Assembly: GCA_034769895.1 (NCBI GenBank)
Contig: CM068373.1
Location: forward strand, 440,057,080-440,121,079
From: Magicicada septendecula
Taxonomy: Eukaryota; Arthropoda; Insecta; Hemiptera; Cicadidae
Length of the DNA: 64,000 bases
Direction of reading: 5' to 3'
The notes below the pieces were generated by a model. That model saw nothing but the letters and a program-made list of their open reading frames with translations, was not told the origin of the DNA and did no database searches. Position 1 is the stretch's first letter; each line of letters starts with the position of its first letter. A program made the translations under genes and the position numbers. This document shows, piece after piece, positions 22,755 to 33,929 of the stretch.

Positions 22755-22880
22755 AAATATAATTATTTCACTACGACTCGGAACACAAAACTTTTTATGG
22801 CTAATGTTGTAAGGTAAAGCTTTTACGTTTTTACCCATAAAACGTTTTGTGTTCCGAGTCGTAGTGAAATAATTATATTT
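22755..22880. repeat. Hairpin with 37-bp perfect arms
   Basis: 22755-22791 (ending CGACTCGGAACACAAAAC) and 22844-22880 are exact reverse complements. The pairing continues inwards with two mismatches to about 22804 and 22830. The loop is about 25-50 bp. It could be a small inverted-repeat transposable element or a small-RNA hairpin; no clear target duplication. Confidence 0.8.
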
Positions 22881-23620
22881 ATTTATATAATATTTAATTT
22901 TATTTGCTTACAGATAATAATATTAAATAATATATTATAATATATAATATAATATTTATTATATTATACAATATTTATTTACAGTTATTTATTTATACAT
23001 TTACATTTATAATATGATTAATAACCTATATAATTTTTATCTTCCCTCTATCGATAGCTGGGGCCGGTTTAGCAAGATTACCGTAGAGAAGCAATAGCTT
23101 CCACTTAACCAGTTAGTTTTTGTTTCAAACTGACTGTGTACCTCTCGTCACGTTCACAATAATTAGTAATTCTCACGTCAAGGGCGATATGTTGGCAGCA
23201 TCCACCGCGCCGATAGAATTCCGGATACGCGCGTGATGTAATCTAATCTGTTTCAACAACGGGATAATGTACTGGTTAAGACGTGACGCTGCCTCACTTC
23301 AATAACACCGTCGCTCGCTGAGACGCCGGAAATTGAACGTTAATTACAACACGCGCAGTTCTGTATCGCTGTCTACAACAAGGGCGTAATTATTAGCGAC
23401 CGACTTGGATTCCGAGATGGGCTGGGCGCCTCGCGTCACGCCGTTACTTCCCTAATTGGAATCTGTAAGCTACGTCTCCATTTGATACGCTTCACACATA
23501 GTACTGTTCACTCTGGAATTTATTAAGAACAGTATAGAAATTTGTAGCGGAAAAGATGATATTTCCTCGTTTATGATAAGAGGTAAACCCACGAAAGAAG
23601 ACTAAGGCAATTCTTGGCGT
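22881..23620. other. AT-rich block, then a mixed-composition block without recognised gene
   Basis: 22895-23035 is almost pure A/T with overlapping palindromes (TTATATTATA words). 23160-23480 is of balanced composition with many CpG (CGCGCGTGATG, GTCGCTCGCTGAGACGCC) and no match elsewhere in the window. I could not read a protein in it. Confidence 0.35.
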
Positions 23621-23627
23621 CGTCGTC

Positions 23628-23708
23628 GTCGTTGTTCTTCTTCTTCTTATTCTTTCTTTTATTCTCCTCCTCCTCCTCCTCCTCATCATCACTATTATTA
23701 CTACTAAT
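23628..23708. repeat. Mixed trinucleotide microsatellite
   Basis: GTC, TTC, CTC, ATC and ATT triplets in succession. Confidence 0.85.
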
Positions 23709-23924
23709 ATTCCCCTGAGCAGCAGAACTCGCTCAATATTTTGAACGAAGTACATTCTGATTCATTAGTACATAGATTTCGATAGTAGACAATTTATCAA
23801 TTATGGGAAAAATTACAAAAATACTGATTTACTATTTCTTTAGTAATATAACAGTTGTAGAGCGCACGAGCATACAATAACCACTACAAATTTTAAACGC
23901 TCGAATTTGGGATACAATTCCTTT

Positions 23925-24125
23925 TAGTCTGACGCCCTGCTGGATTTTCACAACTTTTTCAAATTTTTCATCTTTTTGGGGTGCCAAAAATTTAAAATTT
24001 CCAAAACATAACACGACATCCAGATGTTACTAAAAATTATGTGTAATTTTATACACCACATGAATTTTTACGATTTTATCACACTTTCACCCACTTTGAG
24101 GCCCTAACGCCCAAATTGTTTGAAA
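23925..24125. repeat. Copy of the dispersed non-coding repeat family
   Basis: Carries TGGATTTTCACAAC, TTTCCAAAACATAACACGAC and TACACCACATGAATTTT, in the same order as at 21625-21975. Confidence 0.6.
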
Positions 24126-24270
24126 TTTTCAAAGCTAGCTATTAAAAATTTTGTAGGATCTCTTAAGAGACATCTGTTATCAATATGTTGGACAAGAGTG
24201 CAGTATATCACCCACAGTTTTTGACATTTTTATCGACGACCTAGTAAGGAAATGGAAAAATCTACTGAAT

Positions 24271-25225
24271 AAGGGGAATGAGGGGCAAGAGTCCGCACTT
24301 GAAATACAATAACAAATTCTCAGCTACTGAACCAAAATAAAGTTTATTGAAAATTACTGGCTTATTTGTTACACTATATGCTAACAAATGTAATGAGTAC
24401 ACAACAATTTTGACTACAGTATTTGGTAAAAAAAATTAAAAAACAAAAGAATGTAAAATAGGAAAGTTGCCCCAACCTTGGGGCAAGAGTCCGGTCTGTG
24501 TAGGGTAAGAGTCCTACTGACACTTACCACACACGAAATGGTCCAATCCACTGTAATTCGTCCACGGCTCTTCCCACCACGTACTACACTGACGACACAT
24601 GATCCAGTCGACTGTAGGGGGAGGGGGTTCGTAAAGGTGCTCCGTAATAATAATCAACTTTCCCGGAACACGATATTCCTCTTCTTCCTTTGAAATTTAG
24701 ACTTTGAAATCAGCCGGACTCCCCAGCACACACTTCTGGAACGCTTAAGAACAATTGTAGGCCTAATGCAAGTTTTATTTAATTGTAATGTGAAGTTTGT
24801 TTATGTTGGGTAAGATTCCGCACAGGAGACCAAGGCTCTTGCCCCCGGAAACTTGCCCCACTGTGTTCTATACTTTTTGCTGACTTATTATGATTCAATA
24901 AAATAAGATTGACCACTAACTTTAAGTTGATATGTAACCTCAGACTTACCTTTTAATAATGTACTGTCGAAAACAAATAATAAGAAAGTATATATTTGTT
25001 TAAATACTCTTAAATTACACTGTAAAAAAACTTCAACTTTCACAAAATTAAACAACGTTGCTGTTCACTCACCGTAATGGCGCTAGACTCCTTGTTTGCT
25101 GTGTCCAGCCAGCAGAATGCATTTCTTCAACAGCCCAGACACCAACTCACAACATCTATTAAGAAAACTAGAAACTACGAAGTATTAGGAATCTTGCCCC
25201 GTGAGGACTCTTGCCCCACACTACT
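24271..25225. mobile_element. Non-autonomous DNA transposon with GGGCAAGAGTCC repeats
   Basis: The ends are inverted: GAGGGGCAAGAGTCCGCAC near 24280 and the complement of GTGGGGCAAGAGTCCTCAC near 25200-25218. The core word GGGCAAGAGTCC or a close variant recurs inside near both ends (24481, 24505, 24811, 24834, 24848, 25194), like subterminal transposase-binding repeats. It splits LINE copy 2, so it is an insertion. TA dinucleotides flank it, but the exact ends are uncertain. No transposase is encoded. Confidence 0.65.
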
Positions 25226-25646
25226 ATACTAGTATTAAGATATCACGAGACAGATATTTGAACATGCTGTTTATTTGCTGACGACTTGCTTGTAATTTGA
25301 AATAAAGAATCTGATTTACAAAATTCAGTTTTTAAGATTCATCAGATTTTCAAACAATACAATATAAAAAATCTCCACTACAAAAACAAAAGTAGTGACA
25401 TTTCAAGGCAAGGAACCAGTAAGAACAAAAATAATAATGTTCAGATTAGAGAACAGGCGAGCCATTTTAACTGTTTGGGAAATTATTCTGGCTATATTAA
25501 GAATAATGATGTTGATGTTAACTTAAGTATGTTCCAGACAATCAGTCGTACTTTATAAACAAGGTACGGCGAGAAACAAAATTAAAGTTTTACAAAGGTA
25601 CCTAAACTGTCCTATGGGTGTGAATTATATACGACAACCAAGAAAC

Positions 25647-25861
25647 TAGAAGTTTAATTAAGAAAGTTGTGTTAGTGGTTATAATCACAAACAGAATTAT
25701 CACTGTTGCACACCACTATAGAAAAATTATTCCGATTAGCGCTTTCAAGCTTCTCAGCTCAACGTCAGATCGGAAAAAAAATCTGACGATGAGCTGAGAA
25801 GCTAGAAAGCGCTAATCGGAATAATTTTCTATAGTGGTGTGCAACATTGATAATTCTGTTT
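25647..25861. mobile_element. Foldback insertion with 81-bp arms
   Basis: Inside LINE copy 2. Arms 25689-25770 and 25781-25861 are nearly perfect reverse complements around a 10-base spacer (CGGAAAAAAA). A direct repeat AAGAAAC at 25640-25646 and 25862-25868 flanks the whole 215-bp insert; the related LINE copy (near 18602) has AAGAAAC once. So insert and target duplication are both supported. No coding sequence. Confidence 0.78.
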
Positions 25862-26159
25862 AAGAAACAAGAAATTAAAATACAGGAAATGACATTCTTA
25901 AGAGGAGTTAAAAGGTGAAAACTTGAATGGAAGATAAAAAGATTATAAAAAAAAAAACGGTGAAAAGAACACTTAGAAAGAATGTCAGATTCAAGACTGG
26001 CTAAACAAGTCTGGAAACATAAACCCACAGGACGCGGGTGTGTGGGTAAACCGAGGAAGGGATGGCTGGAGGATCTTTGAAGGCTGAACAAGCAGCACCT
26101 TTGCCTATGCCGTGATGTGAACGCACGCCACTGTAAAGGAATAAGCAATAATTGTGGTG

Positions 26160-26330
26160 AGACGAGGTGAAGTGCGTTTGGCTTGCTATCTATTTGAACG
26201 CGAATCTACTGAAGATGGCCTCCGGAGGTGTTCCCGAAACGTTTAGAAATACTCAAAACTCAGGAACTCGACCACGGCCCAGCAGTCCAGTGGTTACTGA
26301 TTTTAATAATGTAATTTAGGATGTGTAGTC
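26160..26330 (+). repeat. Penelope-type tail with hammerhead-like motif
   Basis: 26209-26240 reads CTGAAGATGGCCTCC, a hairpin, then CCCGAAACG. The same CTGAWGATGG...CGAAACG layout is found at the ends of the Penelope-like elements in this window. No Penelope coding sequence is attached here. Confidence 0.5.
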
Positions 26331-27420
26331 AAGGTGACACTGACCAGTAGAAAAGTCTCCGTCCTCAAATTATTTTGTCCTTACTGACGGAGGTCGTCAT
26401 AAGAATCATTTTTATAAATTTTTATTATTGAAACATTTATTTGTGTATGGTTTTTTTTTTCAATGGCACAAAGTTACTTTGTCAAGAATATGGTTATTTT
26501 ACAACCAGAAAGTGACCCCCCTTCCACAGTGGAAGACAAGGCCCTCCGGCCCTCCGTCAGGGAAATAGGGCACTGGCAACATTTGTGTTCATCATTTTTT
26601 AAAGAATCAAGCCACGATGGGGGGATCTGGTCAAAGTGATAAAATTTATGATAGATTGTTTCCTCATAGGAAACATGATGTCGGCACGGATCCTACCTCA
26701 GCTTTTGGTTTATGATGTGTACTGTAGAGAAACGAATGAGAGTTTTCTAGTGAGGGTTATGAATAGATGTGCATACGCTGCTACATATTAATACAATAAG
26801 TTGACAAACAAAATAAAAACATTCCTCTCTATCTTCAGGGACTACCAACCACAAGCATGTGTGGACGCACTGCTTGCTGATCTTACTGTTGTCACTAGCA
26901 CGAAGGTTCTTTACCTCAGGAGAACGTCCGACGCTACAAGTCATCTGCCAACTGCAGCTGAGACGGGCGGCCAAACAGACCCAATCCAGCGGATAATCAC
27001 TTTCGCGCCATCTTTCCCAGTTGCAGGTACCTGTCAGATTGACTAGCAATAGTTATACTCTGGCCTCGACTCAACCGAAACACGGGAGTAAAGACAACCC
27101 AATGAACGATGCAGCGGTAGAATAAGATAAGGAACGCCTATTATTATTCAAAATGGATGGCGAGTCTATAAGCCCACTAACAAAAACATGTCAAGGAATT
27201 ACGTGAGCTAAACTGACAATCATGCACTGCATCCCACATCAATTTTTATGAATTAGAATGAATTTAGATATCACATGTGCTATTTAGCGATGTGCAGTAT
27301 GGAACAAGCAGAAGACTGTTCGAGTCATACTTATCAAAGTCGATGTCACAGCGATAACGAGTCGATGTCGTTAACAAATTCTGACAGACTATGGTCTCCC
27401 GGAATAAGGGCAAGTTATTT
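26331..27420. other. No recognised gene
   Basis: Both strands are open at 26747-27049 for about 80-100 codons, but neither translation shows a motif. No repeat ends seen. Confidence 0.3.
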
Positions 27421-27424
27421 TTAA

Positions 27425-27600
27425 TTGTCTGGGCACATCATGAAAATCAAGATTCATTTCTTGGCCTCCAGACTGACTAAGTTAGTGGAAATGACTACCT
27501 GAGATAATGCTGAAGCGTAATGCTGTGTATACTGTGTTCATCACATGCCGAACGGCCTAGTTAGGTTGTCTGTCCTACCTTTCTCCTAAACTACTTCGAT
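27425..27600 (+). repeat. Diverged SINE copy
   Basis: GGCCTCCAGACTGACTAAG, GTGGAAATGACTACCTGAGA and CTCCTAAACTACTTC follow the order of the SINE body at 30600-30775 but with many changes. Confidence 0.45.
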
Positions 27601-28765
27601 GGTACAAAAAGCAGCCATAATGATAACAATTACTATTATTATTTTGAATTCTATTTTATGTTTACAGAGTACGATTCACTTTCCTAATGCTACGTATAGA
27701 TCTAAACCATTTTCCACCATCCTATTGAGACAAAATTTATCTGATTTTTTACTGCCAAAACATTTTTTAAAACGATTATTCCTAAACATTGCTGGTAATT
27801 TTTCGAATACTCAACATAGTAATCATAATACAGAGTTTTGGCAAAATGCCTTCCGTCTATCGATAGCTAATCCTAATTTATATAGCATTGATTTTGGTTT
27901 TGTTGGTTTTGGTTGGGTTTGTTGGTTGTTGTTGGTTTTGATTAGGTAAATTAAGTGGCGAGAAAATCCGTTGCGGTGTCAATACGAGTTTAGAGTAACC
28001 CCCTATTCCCAGATCTAACATGACGAGCGACGCCAGCAAACAGCTTGTCGAGCAGGAGTTGGCTGTCATAATGTTGAACACTGCAGAATATGAGAAAAAA
28101 TGTGGTGAATGTTTTGAACCAAGATGAGTTATATATTTAGGGGGGGAGGAGGGTATGGACTTACGTTTACTAAAAAGAAAAGTTTACAGAACTCTGTGCA
28201 CGATGTTTAAACATAAAGAATATTCGTGAATCTAAAATTAACACCTCACATCTTTTGGTCTTAAAACTTTATAGATTAATTTATAAGGTTATATATTTCG
28301 GGCCACATAACTTTGGAGAAGCGTAGGCAAGTTATTAACTCGCTCTGACTGTTTAATAATGCCGTAACTCTACTCAACCAGAACAGTTAATACTAAATCA
28401 TCATTCAGTTACTTTACAATAGGAGATATATATATTTCAATGAGTAGAATATGCATATAAAATATTATCGATTGTGACCTATGGGTAGGTTATGTCCGGG
28501 CGTTTTTGTCCTCGTTTTTATCATAGTTAATGAAAAATCCTGAACAAACTTCGCGTTTTCAAAGTTACTTGTTTTAATTCATCGTGAACGTACCGGAATA
28601 AACCTATGTACAAATCATATAATCTGTGATTTGTTCACATGATAAAATCATAATAATGTACGATCTATACATGATTTGGATATCGGCAGTAGACCTATAT
28701 ACGTACGCCCAACGAAATACTGCCGTTTTGGTTAAAATATCATTCTTCCTAATGACACTAAAATT
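27601..28765. other. No recognised gene
   Basis: A 116-codon frame at 27599-27949 starts with a hydrophobic stretch and ends in a TTTTGG-rich low-complexity tract; I do not recognise it and think it is chance. Nothing else supported. Confidence 0.3.
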
Positions 28766-29165
28766 CTAATTGAAACAGTCAAGATCTTCACTGTCACAAA
28801 CCCTGTTCGTCATTTTGATGGATCTCTCCAATTCAGCGGACACACTCTGCCCCAAGTATCTGAACACTACATGGCTTGTCATAAGGAACTCTGTTTCCAG
28901 GCCCCGAGACATTTATCTCAATAAGGCCGTGAATACTTTTATACATAAATAACACATCTTGTAGTGCTCTTCTGTTTTTAAGGGTCATAATGCCCCAAAG
29001 TTTACACTCGGCTTCATATGACGAAAAAGACTGACTGATCCCACGATATTATAGATAAGAAAAAGCTCGTTTTTGGACTGCTTCAACCTTTTGATCGGTG
29101 TCGTCCCTTGTATATCCCCAAATCACGGAACAGTACTCCAGAGTCGGCCGAACAATGAAAATAAT
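28766..29165 (-). mobile_element. LINE reverse transcriptase C-terminal fragment (CR1/jockey-like)
   Basis: Minus-strand translation reads IVRPTLEYCSVIWGYTR then DQKVEAVQKRAFSYL in one frame, and LWGIMTLKNRRALQDVL with YKSIHGLI in another. This is the conserved post-palm part of CR1/jockey-type LINEs (LEYxSxxW, QRRAxR, LxxRR...DLxxLYKxxHG). At least one frameshift; both ends lost. Confidence 0.75.
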
Positions 29166-30526
29166 AATATATTATATCAAAATAATAATAATGGTTACAT
29201 TTATTTAAATTTTATCCGTTATATTTATATGGTCAGAAAGTAAAACTTTTGTTCACAATGTAAATTTTTATTGAGTGTGAATAAAATTTGAAGCTATGTT
29301 GGTTGACTATTCGATATTTAATTTAATAAGACTGTATTAAATCCAGTGTAACACCTCCTAACATTATTATTTTACAGTTGCTGATATGATTTAGCGTAGA
29401 CTCGACTCAAGGCACTTCTCCGTACAGCGTAGACTTGTTACTGCAGCGACTTTACACAATGAAAACTACACAGCGTTGACTCTTAATATTTAGGCTACGT
29501 TGCCCGCTTCATACAGAAGGAAGGAAGTTTTTTTTTTATTATTTATGAGTCTCTCGGTGAAGTTCGCAACGACTTTTCAACGTACTCCTTACTACAAAAG
29601 ATATATTAAAAACTACACCAAACAAAACAAAAAGTAACCAAGAAAGAAAAGCAATTCGCTGTTGCAGCAGTCTAGTGCAGCAAGAGGCAGTCACATCATT
29701 GTGTGCGCTCGCGCGCACACACACACACACGCATAATTACACACAAGCACAGGGCCGAGCGAATGGAAGAGAAAGGGCACGGGCCTGGTCGACACAATTC
29801 GAAAGGCACCGTAATCAGAGTCCATATGTATGATTTTTGTTGTAAGTCATTCTCTGAAATAATTGAATACAGAAATTACTCCGCGCACCATGACGCTACG
29901 TATAAAAGTACTGGGAAGGAACGTCATACAGTGACGTCAATTACGCCACCGGAAACACAGAACTCTGACCCGGTAGCGATACAGTCAAGTATCTAGACAC
30001 AAAAGCTACAGTTTGGTGAACGTAACATACCTGCGAATATACATGATGGTCTCCTTCTTCAACTTCATTCCGGAGTTACACGTCCACCCTGCTCCGGCTT
30101 CAAACATCCTTCCTCCGCTTTCTTCGACTACCGACAATGCTTCTTCCTTGCGGCGACTACGCCATTGCCCGTCTAGATAATCTCGCATGTTATCTCCAGT
30201 GTTCCCTCTAAGTATTTATTTTCTTCAGAATACTTTTTTCCTCCAAACGATTCCTTATGGAATGGCACGCGATAATCTACCTCTCGACAAACACCTCCTT
30301 AGGTCATTTCGGAGTTAGTTGTTGATTATTTGATGGTGCCCACGTCTCGCCCCCAAACCGGAACTGTCAGCATCTTCTCCCCAATATTTGGTTTGTTCTT
30401 GAAACTCCTATTAATAATGCAGCAAATCAGTTGAAGTGTATTTGTCTTACTTGTTGTATTCAATTGCTCTACGATTTTGTTTATTAATTATCATTGATTA
30501 ATAGAGCCAGGGTACTCGTAATTAGT
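29166..30526. other. No recognised gene; one CA microsatellite
   Basis: 29708-29731 is a CG-CA dinucleotide tract. 29520-29530 is a short T-run. Open frames on both strands (29703-29996, 30006-30188) have no motif. Confidence 0.35.
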
Positions 30527-30790
30527 ACCCAGAGGCTCAGTAGACCAGTGGATATGCCGCCCGGCTAGAGGTCCAGGGTTCTATTCATAAAACCAAGGTT
30601 CCTTTTTCAGCCTCCAAGTCACTCAGTCTGTGGAAGTGAGTGCCTGGGATAACATCATGGAGTAATAATGGGCGGCTGTAGCGTAGTTCTGGCCCCACTG
30701 CCTTCCTTGTATGCCGACGGCTCTCATAAGGCAGCCTACCCTGCCTAACTCCAAACTCCTAAACCACTTCTGACTCCTAAACGAGCCATT
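30527..30790 (+). repeat. tRNA-derived SINE
   Basis: The head has a box A-like GGCTCAGTAGACCAGTGG and a box B-like AGGGTTCTATTC about 40 bp later, the spacing of an RNA polymerase III promoter from a tRNA. The body (GTGGAAGTGAGTGCCTGGG, TAGTTCTGGCCCCACTGCC) matches the partial copies at 15290-15515 and 27425-27600. The tail runs into long TTC and GAT microsatellites. Confidence 0.7.
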
Positions 30791-30872
30791 CTTCTTCTTC
30801 TTCTTCTTCTTCTTCTTCTTCTTCTTCTTCTTCTTCTTCTTCTTCTTCTTCTTCTTCTTCTTCTTCTTCTTC

Positions 30873-30944
<72 letters not shown>

Positions 30945-30985
30945 CGATGACGATGACGATGATGATGATGATGATGATTATTGTT
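30788..30985. repeat. Compound (TTC)n(GAT)n microsatellite
   Basis: About 85 bp of TTC followed by about 100 bp of GAT with three GAC interruptions, then ATT. It follows the SINE tail. The poly-Met open frame here is an artefact. Confidence 0.95.
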
Positions 30986-31164
30986 ATTATTATTATATTA
31001 ATTATCTTTGATCGGTTTTGTCCCGCTCACCTAAACCCCATATTTCGTTTTGGATACATAGGTTTTTTGTATTATATTCTTGGCATATGACACAAAAAAA
31101 GAATTGTTCTAATGTGCTCTTAGACGTGTTGCAGTGCCTTCCAACGCCAAACAGCTTCTCCTTG

Positions 31165-31590
31165 TAGTAAAAATCGGTATGGAGAACCATACATGACTTC
31201 CATGCTCTAATTAATTATAAAATTTATTTTCAATATGTACACTCAGAACAAAACCAAATATATCACCATGCTTTTGGTAAAAACGCTGATAAAGGTAATC
31301 AAAATACGAATTCCACCTAGGTTGTTAATATTTTAAAAATAAAGAATTAATCTGTTTAAATTATCTTGTATTTAAACAACGCGAAAGAAAGCGAATTCCC
31401 ACCCAGCGTTTGTTATCTGTGAATTCCTGAAAACTTTACTTTACGTATCCTTGGTTACATAGCAGGCAATGGTATCAATTGTTAATATTTTATTGACATT
31501 TTTTAAGTTTTCGGTCGAATAAATTTTTTAAATCAATACACAATCGGTATGGAGAACCATACATGACTTCCGTGTTCTAAGATTTATATT
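31165..31590. repeat. Pair of direct repeats around GGTATGGAGAACCATACATG
   Basis: About 40 bp (starting AATCGGTATGGAGAACC) at 31168-31209 recurs at 31541-31581 with few changes, 373 bp apart. The first bases can fold (GTATGGAGAACCATAC). Function unknown; possibly ends of a small element. Confidence 0.5.
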
Positions 31591-31909
31591 TAAAATCATT
31601 TACTTGAATTCAGATCGATAATTTCTAAAAAAATATCACCCACCGTCAAAAAATGTTCACTATTTATAGATATTTTTGTTATTATGGGGTAGTCGTTTAA
31701 TATACTGTTATTTTCGAGTCACTTTATCTATAAAAATTAGGTACTGTATTCTTATAAAGAAACTGAACTACGCAGATAATCACGCATTAATTACATATTT
31801 ATATAATTATGTAATTCAATCACTTTCTGCTACAGTCCGTTTCTTGATGTATATAATACATTTAATATTTATAACGAATTTACCTCAAGATATACTTTTT
31901 TTTTCCTTA

Positions 31910-32433
31910 TTAGGAACATATTTCGTGTACCATCTTGTACCCATCTTCAGCCTTCCGGTTTTTGTGTCTGGTGAAGTACATATGTGTTGGTTGACTATTA
32001 TTATTGTGACTTCCTGTTGGCTTCTGGTACTTCAAATTGGTTTTATTGTGTGTGATTGTGGTGTATGTGTTAGTTTTTTGTGTATTTTCGATGTTGAGTG
32101 CTCTGAATATTGTATCATGTTTTGTATTGATTTGTATTTGTTCAGGTATTAGTTTGTTTTGAGTTTTATGTTTGTATATTTGTAAATTTTCCCAAATGTT
32201 CATTATGGTGCCTTTGTGTGGTATATGTTTTATTAGTGTCACATTGGTTATGTCTGGGAATTCATGTCCTGTGTTTATTGCATGTGTGCCTAATTTGGAA
32301 TTATATATTTCTGGTTTTTTGTATGCGTTTAGGTGTTCAAAACAACGTTTTTTCAGCTGTTTTTTTGTTTGTCCTATGTAACATTTATTGCAATCTTGGC
32401 ATTCAATTTTGTATATACCGTTAGTTGTTGTGT
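31910..32433 (-). pseudogene. Penelope-like GIY-YIG endonuclease domain
   Basis: Open without a Met from about 32433. It begins NGIYKIECQDCNKCYIGQT, with the GIY and YIG halves of the endonuclease active site and the linked Cys pair typical of Penelope elements, followed by KKRCFEHL (catalytic Arg region) and GTHAINTGHEF. The catalytic Glu region lies near IWENLQIYKHK. The C-terminus runs into the 3' non-coding tail. The join to the RT part at 32434-32774 needs a frame change. Confidence 0.8.
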
Positions 32434-32549
32434 GGGCTATTTAGTTTTTGTAAATTATTTTTATTAGTTTTGTATGCTATTTTTATATCTGTGTTTTTAA
32501 ATAGTTTTGTTAGTTTTGTCATTTTATTATTTATGTATGTGAATGTGGC

Positions 32550-32774
32550 TCATTTGTTGTTGTTGTTATTATTTATGTGTTGTTCATTTTGATTAATTCT
32601 TAATTGTTCAGTTTTTATTTTATATTTGATTTTATTTTCTATTTTGTTAACAGTATTTTTATTGTATCTATTTTCATAACGAATTTGGTATATTATATTT
32701 CTTTCTTTGTCAATTTCTTGTTTGTTTAGGGGAATTTTGTACATTCTGTTAAATAGCGAATAGAATGCTGCCAT
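32550..32774 (-). pseudogene. Penelope-like RT thumb fragment
   Basis: 74 codons starting MAAFYSLFNRMYKIPLNKQE, the stretch just after the RT palm in Penelope elements (HKLAAFNSLIHRL...PL type). The polymerase box itself is lost upstream. Confidence 0.7.
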
Positions 32775-33079
32775 TTTATGTTGTGGTGGGTGGTCAGAAT
32801 GGTTAGGTATAACCTATAAGGACAAAAAAGATATATATTGAGGTAAATTCATTATAAATATTAAATGAATTATGTAATTATGTGACCACAAATTATTTTG
32901 TTGTCTGCTGGGACGTGGTTGCGGATCTTCACGCATAGATGATTTAAATTAAAATAAAAAAATTATAATTTTATTGCCTGGCAACAAAATTATTTTATTT
33001 TTAACAATTACCATTGTTTGAAAAAGGTTCAATGTATTTTTATTTAATTTCGTCAAACTCGTTAAATCAATACCAAACA

Positions 33080-33373
33080 TGAAAAAATTACCCCCTCGCC
33101 TTTTAACTACCCTTTTTATTTATAGATATTCCATCTACTTTTCGACAGTGGATTATTATGATCTTCTTTTCAGTACTTTATTTATCAAAATTAACTATTT
33201 TATTCCTATTAAAACGTAAAACGTTGCAGGTAATCTACTCCGTCCCCTTAACCGATCTTCACCAAAATCAATAGTCGTCTACAACTCGTTCACACATGTG
33301 CAAAAAAGTATTTGATTCTGTTTGAATTTGCGGAAGTTATCGTTCACCATAGTAAAAATCCCACACACACGCG

Positions 33374-33406
<33 letters not shown>

Positions 33407-33929
33407 TTTACGGAAATGACTTTTCTTCACGTTTTGAGGGTAGTACAATCAGAATCAGCCCTTATTTCGAACACGATTTTTTCGCCATCACCATACTTCC
33501 ATTTTCTTACGGAACATGTAAGTCAAAATTACCCCTTCCCCCTTCAACTGCCCTTTTCATTTATAGATATTTCATCTACCTTTCTACAGTGGATTATTGT
33601 GACCTTCTTTTCAGGATACTTTATCAAGATTAAGCACTTTACTCTTGTTAAAACGTGAAACGTTCCAGGTAAACTACCCCTTCCCCTAAAACCGATCTTC
33701 ACCAAAATCAATAGGCCTCGAGTCCTCTACAACTCGGGCACATGTGCAAAAAGTATTTGATTCTGTTTGAATTTGTTGCAGTTATCGTTCGCCATAGAAA
33801 AAATTGTACACACAAGACACTTTTCGGAAAATGACTTTTCTTCATGTTTTGGGTAGTACAATCAGAATCAGCCCTTATCCCGAACAAGATTTTTTCGCGA
33901 TCACCATACGTCCATTTCCCTACGGAACA
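33080..33929. repeat. Two-copy tandem repeat, unit about 430 bp
   Basis: Unit 1 (33080-33516) and unit 2 (33517-33929) share words in the same order: TTTATAGATATT, CAGTGGATTATT, AAACGTAAAACGTTGCAGG or a variant, CCGATCTTCACCAAAATCAA, GTATTTGATTCTGTTTGAAT, ATGACTTTTCTTCA, AGTACAATCAGAATCAGCCC. Unit 1 carries a CA microsatellite at 33363-33407 that unit 2 lacks. No protein. Confidence 0.8.

Larger units (their letters stand above)
24172..26115 (+). mobile_element. LINE, degenerate copy 2, interrupted by two insertions
   Basis: Three blocks of the same LINE as 16795-18712: 24172-24270 (RT before the polymerase box, reading FLTFLSTT / IDDL), 25226-25646 (polymerase box region, FADDL damaged, then the KTK region), and 25862-26115. 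The last block reads RMSDSRLAKQVWKHKPTGRG then GKPRKGWLEDL, the usual LINE C-terminal signature. Insertions at 24271-25225 and 25647-25861 separate the blocks. Confidence 0.75.
31859..32866 (-). mobile_element. Penelope-like element 1, 5'-truncated, inside inverted repeats
   Basis: Contains the RT thumb part and GIY-YIG endonuclease of a Penelope-like element and a hammerhead-like motif at its 3' end (31921-31950, minus). It is bracketed by inverted copies of about 30 bp (31859-31887 and 32837-32866, words GAGGTAAATTC and TATAAATATTAAATG). Penelope elements often carry such rearranged terminal copies. Confidence 0.75.

Noticed and set aside
25765..26148. 127-codon minus-strand frame
   Set aside because: Antisense of the LINE tail and of the foldback insertion.
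27599..27949. 116-codon frame as a secreted or membrane protein
   Set aside because: A hydrophobic start from ATT/ATA-rich DNA and a low-complexity TTTTGG end; no motif and no codon signal.
30875..31090. Open frame of 23 consecutive Met
   Set aside because: It is the GAT microsatellite read in one frame.
31676..32424. Plus-strand hydrophobic frames, up to 158 codons
   Set aside because: Antisense of Penelope-like element 1.
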